A stretch of 20,984 bases of DNA from a virus. The notes below the pieces were generated by a model. That model searched no databases. It had not been told where the DNA came from and saw only the letters and a list, made by a program, of their open reading frames with translations. The translations under genes were made by a program, and so were the position numbers. The DNA lies in IMG/VR virus record IMGVR_UViG_3300027608_000196, positions 1 through 20,984 of that record; one strand, 5' to 3'. Position 1 is the stretch's first letter. Every line of letters starts with the position of its first letter. Below are positions 16,659-20,984 of the stretch, one piece after another.

Positions 16659-19600
16659 TCTTCACGGCAGACAAGCTAAAAGAAGCTAGGGATGCTGGAT
16701 ATTCTGATGATGAAATATTTAGTTTTGCAAGTCAATCAGACCCAAAATTTAATGATGCTAAATCAGAAGGCTATTCACTTGATGAGATAGCATCTTACTT
16801 TTCCACTCAACAACCAGTAGGAACTTCAGTAGAGCAAGAAGTATCACAACTTGGAACTGCGCTTAAATCTGGTATCGCTCAACCATTGCAAGCGATGGGC
16901 GTTACTGCTGAGACTCTCGGTATGCCAGCAGTTGGTTCTGCACTCAAGGGTGCGGTTGAACAACCAGAAGGCTATATCCCAGCAGCACAGAGATTCATGG
17001 AGCCGCAAGCTGGCGAAGCTCAAATCGGAGGATTTGCATTACAATATCTACCTCGCGCTATCGTTGAACAGGTCGGACAACTCGCAGGGAGTGTCGCATC
17101 TAGGGCTGCTGGGGGAGTCATCGGCGGTGCTGCTGGCTCAGTAGTTCCCGGCGCGGGAACAGCAGTTGGTGCTGGTATTGGTATGTTTACTGGCCCAGCA
17201 TTGTTTGAAGCTGCACAGATCGTTGGCCCAGTCGCACAAGAACGAGCCAAGAACAATGGCAGGGAAATCCCGAATAGCGAAGACTTGGCCTATGCTTGGA
17301 CTACAGCAGGGACTGGAGGTGCGCTGAATGCTATTGGTGCAAAGTATCTCCCCGGTGGAGAGAAGGCCGCTGGAGCATTAAGCAAGAGGATTGCGGCATC
17401 CTTCCTTGGTGAAGGAGCCACTGAAGGAGCGCAGGCAATAGCCCAGCAAACAGGCGAAACAATCTTCACAGAGAAGGGGCTAGAGATTAAACCAAAGGCC
17501 GCGCTAGGTGAGGCATTGATCGGTGGCGTGTCAGCAGGCGGAGCTACTATTGTGATGAGTCCACTTCAGAAAGAACAAGTGGACATAGATAAACAAGCCG
17601 ATCTTGAATCCCGTGATCTTTCCATCCCTGTAGATGATCCAGAAGTGCGAGCTAATTTGGATAAAGCAAATATCCTTGAGCAAGAGAACAAGGATTCTCT
17701 AGCTATCATCAACAAGTTTGGCGTTGAGTCTGAAGAGGGGAAAGCTGCCCAGCAAACTATTGTTGATAATACCGATGAGATTACCAAGATCAACGAGACT
17801 CTTCCTGCTTCAGCATCGTTACCGATAACTGAAGCAGAGAAGCAACAGATTGAGTTAGCAAAAGCGATTGCTGCTCCCGAAGTTGCCGCACCAGTCACAG
17901 AAGTTGCCGCTCCAGTTACTCCAGCACCTACCGAAGTTATCCCAACTCAGGCAGCAGTCGCAGAAGCTGCAACACCCGCTGAACAAGTTCCTCCAAAGGT
18001 AGAAAATGTTTCATCTATTCCAACGCCAGAAGAATCTAAAAAGTGGGATGACTTATCAGCTTATCAAAAACCAATCATTGAAGCACAAGAAACTGAAGCG
18101 TTAGACCTACTTGCATCTAAAATTGGAGTTAAAAGACAAGGCATTTCAGATGTTAAACTGCAAGAAAAAATAATAACGAACACGCATCCAGACGATATTC
18201 AAGATGCGCTTGTTGAGTTAAAACTTTCACCATCACCAACCCCCGTAGCCCCCACCCCTGCTGTAACAGAAGCACCCGTAGAGGTTGCAATAACAGAAAA
18301 AACACCAGAGCAGCAACGTATAGCGTTAGGAACAAAGCGAGTTGGAGATACCGCTGTAGCTGCAAAACCTTCAAGTTCCAACACAACACTTCAAGACTTC
18401 ACTGTTGGCATGACTCCAATGGCATCAAAGCGAGCCATAGATGCCTTGAATAATTCAGTGACTGCTGAAGGAATGCCCTTCAGAAGAAGAGAGCTTGTTG
18501 AAAAAGATATTTCAGAGGGAGCAGAAGTTGTATTATCAAAGTCAGGTAAGCGCAGATTACAGCGACCAAATGGAAGCTATAGGGACGAGTCGCAAATCAG
18601 CAAAACAGCAATGGATTATGCGGAGTTTCTGATTGCAAATAAGTCCACCCCCGCAGTATCGGAAACGATAGCGAAGCCAACTACGCCAAAACTTCAAAGA
18701 GAAAAGGCAGATACAGACTTTGCGAGTATTGATGAAATCACAGATATTATCCAAGAATCATCTGCGAAAGGAACGGATAAATCTGAATCTAAAAGAATCG
18801 CTATAAATTTTGTTAAAGATTCTATAAATGAAAGCATTGATTGGGTCAGAGATACTTTTGGAAGTGCGCCAGAAAAAGTTGGATTTGATGCAAGTCAAAT
18901 GAAGAAATGGTTACAGAATGCCGTCTCCATAAGGCCAGTTACAGAAGATGAATTTACTCGCGGAATAATAAAGAAAAAGGGTCAACTAACTAAGGAAGGA
19001 AGAGATCGAGGGAAAATAGATGTTAGTGTAATATCCCCAATGGAATCGAGGATGATTGCTTTGCATGAAGCATCTCACTTCTTGTATCATTTGGATGAAG
19101 ATAAACAAATTCCAGAAAAAGTATTAAATTCAATTAAGAATAAAAGACTTATGCCGGATAAGTTTCCTAATCCGGGCAAGGGAATCAAAGAAAGATTTGC
19201 TGATGCTTTTACAAACTGGGCATTTACGAAAATGCACCCAGAATATGCAAATGAATTTCCAACAGTCCCTCAAGAGTTTGTTTCTTGGATAGAATCAGAA
19301 GCAATAAGCGAACCGCTTGATTACATTTCAAGTGTAAATAAAATTAGAAAGCAAAAGCAAGCCAAACCAAAACTTGGCGAGAAAGGTGGCGTTCTAATCC
19401 CATCAAGAGAAGACTTCATCCAAGCAGGACAGAACATCTACGAAAAAGGAATGGAGTTTGGCGCTTGGGCCAAGCAGATGATCCAGCAATTCGGTGATGT
19501 AGTCAGAGAGTTCCTTGGTGATGTATGGCAAGCGGTGAGTGGTGCGCCAGCTAAACTGAATGAACTGATGGGTTACTTGCCGGGTAAAGGTGAGGCTGGT

Positions 19601-20984
19601 GCATTAAGATTTGGTAAAGGTAAGCTAGAACGCTACACAGACAAGGGAACAATCGTTGGTCTAGCTATCAGACAAGAGAAGGATACTCCCAAAGGGATAT
19701 TATCGGAAACGATAAAGATCATTAAGCAAAGGGTATTTGATGGTGACTCTACCCCATCTGAGTCTTCTACTAAGAAAGCATGGGGATTAATTGAGCGGTT
19801 GAAAGCAACTAATCCAGATGCCAAAAACAACGCCGAGGCTATCAACCAACTTACCCGCGAAACCATGCAGGAGGTTGATGTAGCAGAAGACGCAACTGAG
19901 GCAGAGCGCAACGCATTTGAAGTTATCAAACAGACTGTTGGTATGTCTAAACTTCGCAATGAGTTGTATAAGTATGCCATCAAGTTATCGGGGCAGGGCG
20001 ATAATTCCATGTTGAATTACTTGCTCAACAATAAACTCAACATTGTTGGAACAAGTCTTGCAACTGAAGAAGACATTGCTCGCACACTCGGCGCATTGGC
20101 GGGGCTTAAAAGCTACATCATCCAAGCTAACGAAGCAGAGCAGGCAGGATTTATTGAACTGGCAGCACAGAGATTCTTCAACACAACTACACCAACTGAA
20201 GATCAGGTTGCCAAAATCAAAAGAATCCTTACCGCTGTAAATGAGACAAAGGTAAATGAGGAAGAAGTAATTCTTGATGAACTCACTCAAGTAGGTGAGA
20301 AGATAGGAACTGAACTTGTAGAGAATATCAATACCCAAATTGATAAAGCAACAAAGCCAGAGATTAAAGACCCATTGGTTGCAGCTATGCTTGCGTTACA
20401 GAAGCTATTTGGAGGCACAATCGAAACTAAATATGTATCCCTTAGTGAATCGGCAAACAAAATTAAGCAGGGTGTAAAGAACATCCTACAAGGCGGCCTC
20501 ACCAACTACAGAAGCAAACTGATCGAAGGAGCAGCTAATGGACTAGAGACGGGATTCTGGAAGACTCTATCTAATCAAGAGAATAAGCCCGGCCCACTAG
20601 GAGAACTTGATAATGCACAGAACAGAGAGCTTGGCAGTATAGTTAAAAACGCACTCATTTCCCTTGGCCTAAAAGGAACTCCCCCTAATACCAAGATGTC
20701 TATCTACGAACAGGTAGCTAGTATCCTTGGTGAGAAACCACTTTCACAAGATAAAACAAAGTCTGCTGACGAGAAGATCAGACAAGAAATTGAGAGTAAA
20801 CGTCAAAGCGACTTGGAATCTACAGAGGATGAAGACGTTAAGAATGCTATCAATCTCAAGTATGATAAGATAGAACTAGCATGGGATCAAGCAATGTCTA
20901 GGCAGCTAGATATGCCAATCAGTGACACACTACTACGCAGACTTATCTTCAATGAGCTTAAAGAAGGTAAGACTAACCTAGCTG
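16655..20984 (+). CDS. Giant internal/ejection virion protein with zincin-like motif (partial, >=1443 aa)
   Basis: The frame opens at ATG 16655 (ATGA overlap) and stays open to the window end. Two tandem N-terminal motifs, ARDAGYSDDEIFSF (11-24) and AKSEGYSLDEIASYF (35-49), are followed by a Gly/Ala-rich, membrane-compatible region (about 141-185). A Pro/Ala/Val linker spans about 405-450. A zinc-protease-like site HEASH (804-808) is followed 38 residues later by KERFADAFTNWAF with Glu846 as a possible third ligand. A module near 935-961 (FGAWAKQMIQQFGDVVREF...) is seen in large phage virion proteins; a long helical part follows. It is probably ejected with DNA and cleaves or remodels host components. 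I infer metalloprotease activity. T7 gp16 has a similar place, but no lysozyme motif is visible here. Confidence 0.7.
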   Translation, partial: MIFTADKLKEARDAGYSDDEIFSFASQSDPKFNDAKSEGYSLDEIASYFSTQQPVGTSVEQEVSQLGTALKSGIAQPLQAMGVTAETLGMPAVGSALKGAVEQPEGYIPAAQRFMEPQAGEAQIGGFALQYLPRAIVEQVGQLAGSVASRAAGGVIGGAAGSVVPGAGTAVGAGIGMFTGPALFEAAQIVGPVAQERAKNNGREIPNSEDLAYAWTTAGTGGALNAIGAKYLPGGEKAAGALSKRIAASFLGEGATEGAQAIAQQTGETIFTEKGLEIKPKAALGEALIGGVSAGGATIVMSPLQKEQVDIDKQADLESRDLSIPVDDPEVRANLDKANILEQENKDSLAIINKFGVESEEGKAAQQTIVDNTDEITKINETLPASASLPITEAEKQQIELAKAIAAPEVAAPVTEVAAPVTPAPTEVIPTQAAVAEAATPAEQVPPKVENVSSIPTPEESKKWDDLSAYQKPIIEAQETEALDLLASKIGVKRQGISDVKLQEKIITNTHPDDIQDALVELKLSPSPTPVAPTPAVTEAPVEVAITEKTPEQQRIALGTKRVGDTAVAAKPSSSNTTLQDFTVGMTPMASKRAIDALNNSVTAEGMPFRRRELVEKDISEGAEVVLSKSGKRRLQRPNGSYRDESQISKTAMDYAEFLIANKSTPAVSETIAKPTTPKLQREKADTDFASIDEITDIIQESSAKGTDKSESKRIAINFVKDSINESIDWVRDTFGSAPEKVGFDASQMKKWLQNAVSIRPVTEDEFTRGIIKKKGQLTKEGRDRGKIDVSVISPMESRMIALHEASHFLYHLDEDKQIPEKVLNSIKNKRLMPDKFPNPGKGIKERFADAFTNWAFTKMHPEYANEFPTVPQEFVSWIESEAISEPLDYISSVNKIRKQKQAKPKLGEKGGVLIPSREDFIQAGQNIYEKGMEFGAWAKQMIQQFGDVVREFLGDVWQAVSGAPAKLNELMGYLPGKGEAGALRFGKGKLERYTDKGTIVGLAIRQEKDTPKGILSETIKIIKQRVFDGDSTPSESSTKKAWGLIERLKATNPDAKNNAEAINQLTRETMQEVDVAEDATEAERNAFEVIKQTVGMSKLRNELYKYAIKLSGQGDNSMLNYLLNNKLNIVGTSLATEEDIARTLGALAGLKSYIIQANEAEQAGFIELAAQRFFNTTTPTEDQVAKIKRILTAVNETKVNEEEVILDELTQVGEKIGTELVENINTQIDKATKPEIKDPLVAAMLALQKLFGGTIETKYVSLSESANKIKQGVKNILQGGLTNYRSKLIEGAANGLETGFWKTLSNQENKPGPLGELDNAQNRELGSIVKNALISLGLKGTPPNTKMSIYEQVASILGEKPLSQDKTKSADEKIRQEIESKRQSDLESTEDEDVKNAINLKYDKIELAWDQAMSRQLDMPISDTLLRRLIFNELKEGKTNLA
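18657..18670. repeat. Dyad TATCG-GAAA-CGATA in the giant gene, copy 1
   Basis: An exact copy of the dyad half-sites with spacer GAAA. As RNA it would form a stem closed by a GNRA-type tetraloop. It codes for VSETI. Confidence 0.5.
19700..19715. repeat. Dyad TTATCG-GAAA-CGATAA in the giant gene, copy 2
   Basis: Full six-base half-sites with spacer GAAA, so a six-pair RNA stem with a GNRA-type loop is possible. It codes for LSETIK. About 270 bases on, at 19985-20004, the same half-sites occur with an eight-base spacer. Confidence 0.5.

Noticed and set aside
16851-20505. Several short frames on both strands in the last 4 kb
   Set aside because: A single uninterrupted + strand frame from 16655 to the window end, with recognisable motifs, explains the region.

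Overview
The window is a late (virion structure and lysis) module of a tailed bacteriophage or prophage, read entirely on the + strand. It is packed almost without gaps: I see 19 genes, many joined by ATGA or TAATG overlaps, and no gene-free stretch longer than about 60 bases. I see no integrase, replication, tRNA or terminase gene. An adaptor-like gene, a probable nozzle/hub gene and a run of internal or ejected proteins ending in a giant one recall the T7 gene 11-to-16 region, so a short-tailed (podovirus-like) virion is the best guess. Translation starts lack Shine-Dalgarno sequences and sit in A/T-rich contexts (ATTATG or ACTATG, A at -3). This fits hosts such as Bacteroidetes but does not prove one. 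The endolysin type and a lipoprotein in the lysis group suggest a Gram-negative host.

Layout. 1-269: end of a glycine-rich tail protein and a small tail-associated protein. 259-2502: a large tail protein carrying an alpha/beta-hydrolase (CocE/S15-like) and a LamG-like C-terminal domain. 2499-3548: a four-gene translationally coupled lysis cassette (two holin-like proteins, a lipoprotein and an endolysin with an L,D-transpeptidase-like motif). 3580-6020: a collagen-like fibre and a shorter fibre that share a C-terminal domain. 6027-8795: an A/T-rich pectate-lyase-like beta-helix tailspike and a small unknown gene. 8851-9597: a class 3 lipase. 9659-12937: a fibre with a Cys-rich N-terminus, a probable tail nozzle/hub, and a small coiled-coil fibre with a lectin-like end. 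12966-14449: a 52-residue basic protein, a head-tail adaptor-like protein and a 116-residue unknown. 14452-20984: three probable internal/ejection proteins, the last (at least 1443 residues, running off the window) carrying an HEASH zinc-protease-like motif.

The most unusual signal is a dyad, TATCG-N4-CGATA, that occurs exactly seven times (about 0.02 expected by chance). The commonest form is the perfect 16-base palindrome TTATCGTTAACGATAA. Three copies sit directly in front of the start codons of the collagen-like fibre, the short fibre and the adaptor gene. The first two are preceded, at an identical 10-base distance, by ACTTGACT. This looks like an operator or regulatory system acting on parts of the late module, and I do not recognise it. 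Other points of interest are the number of candidate envelope or capsule-attacking enzymes (esterase-like, lyase-like, lipase, endolysin, zincin) and the Cys-rich ends of several fibre and hub proteins.
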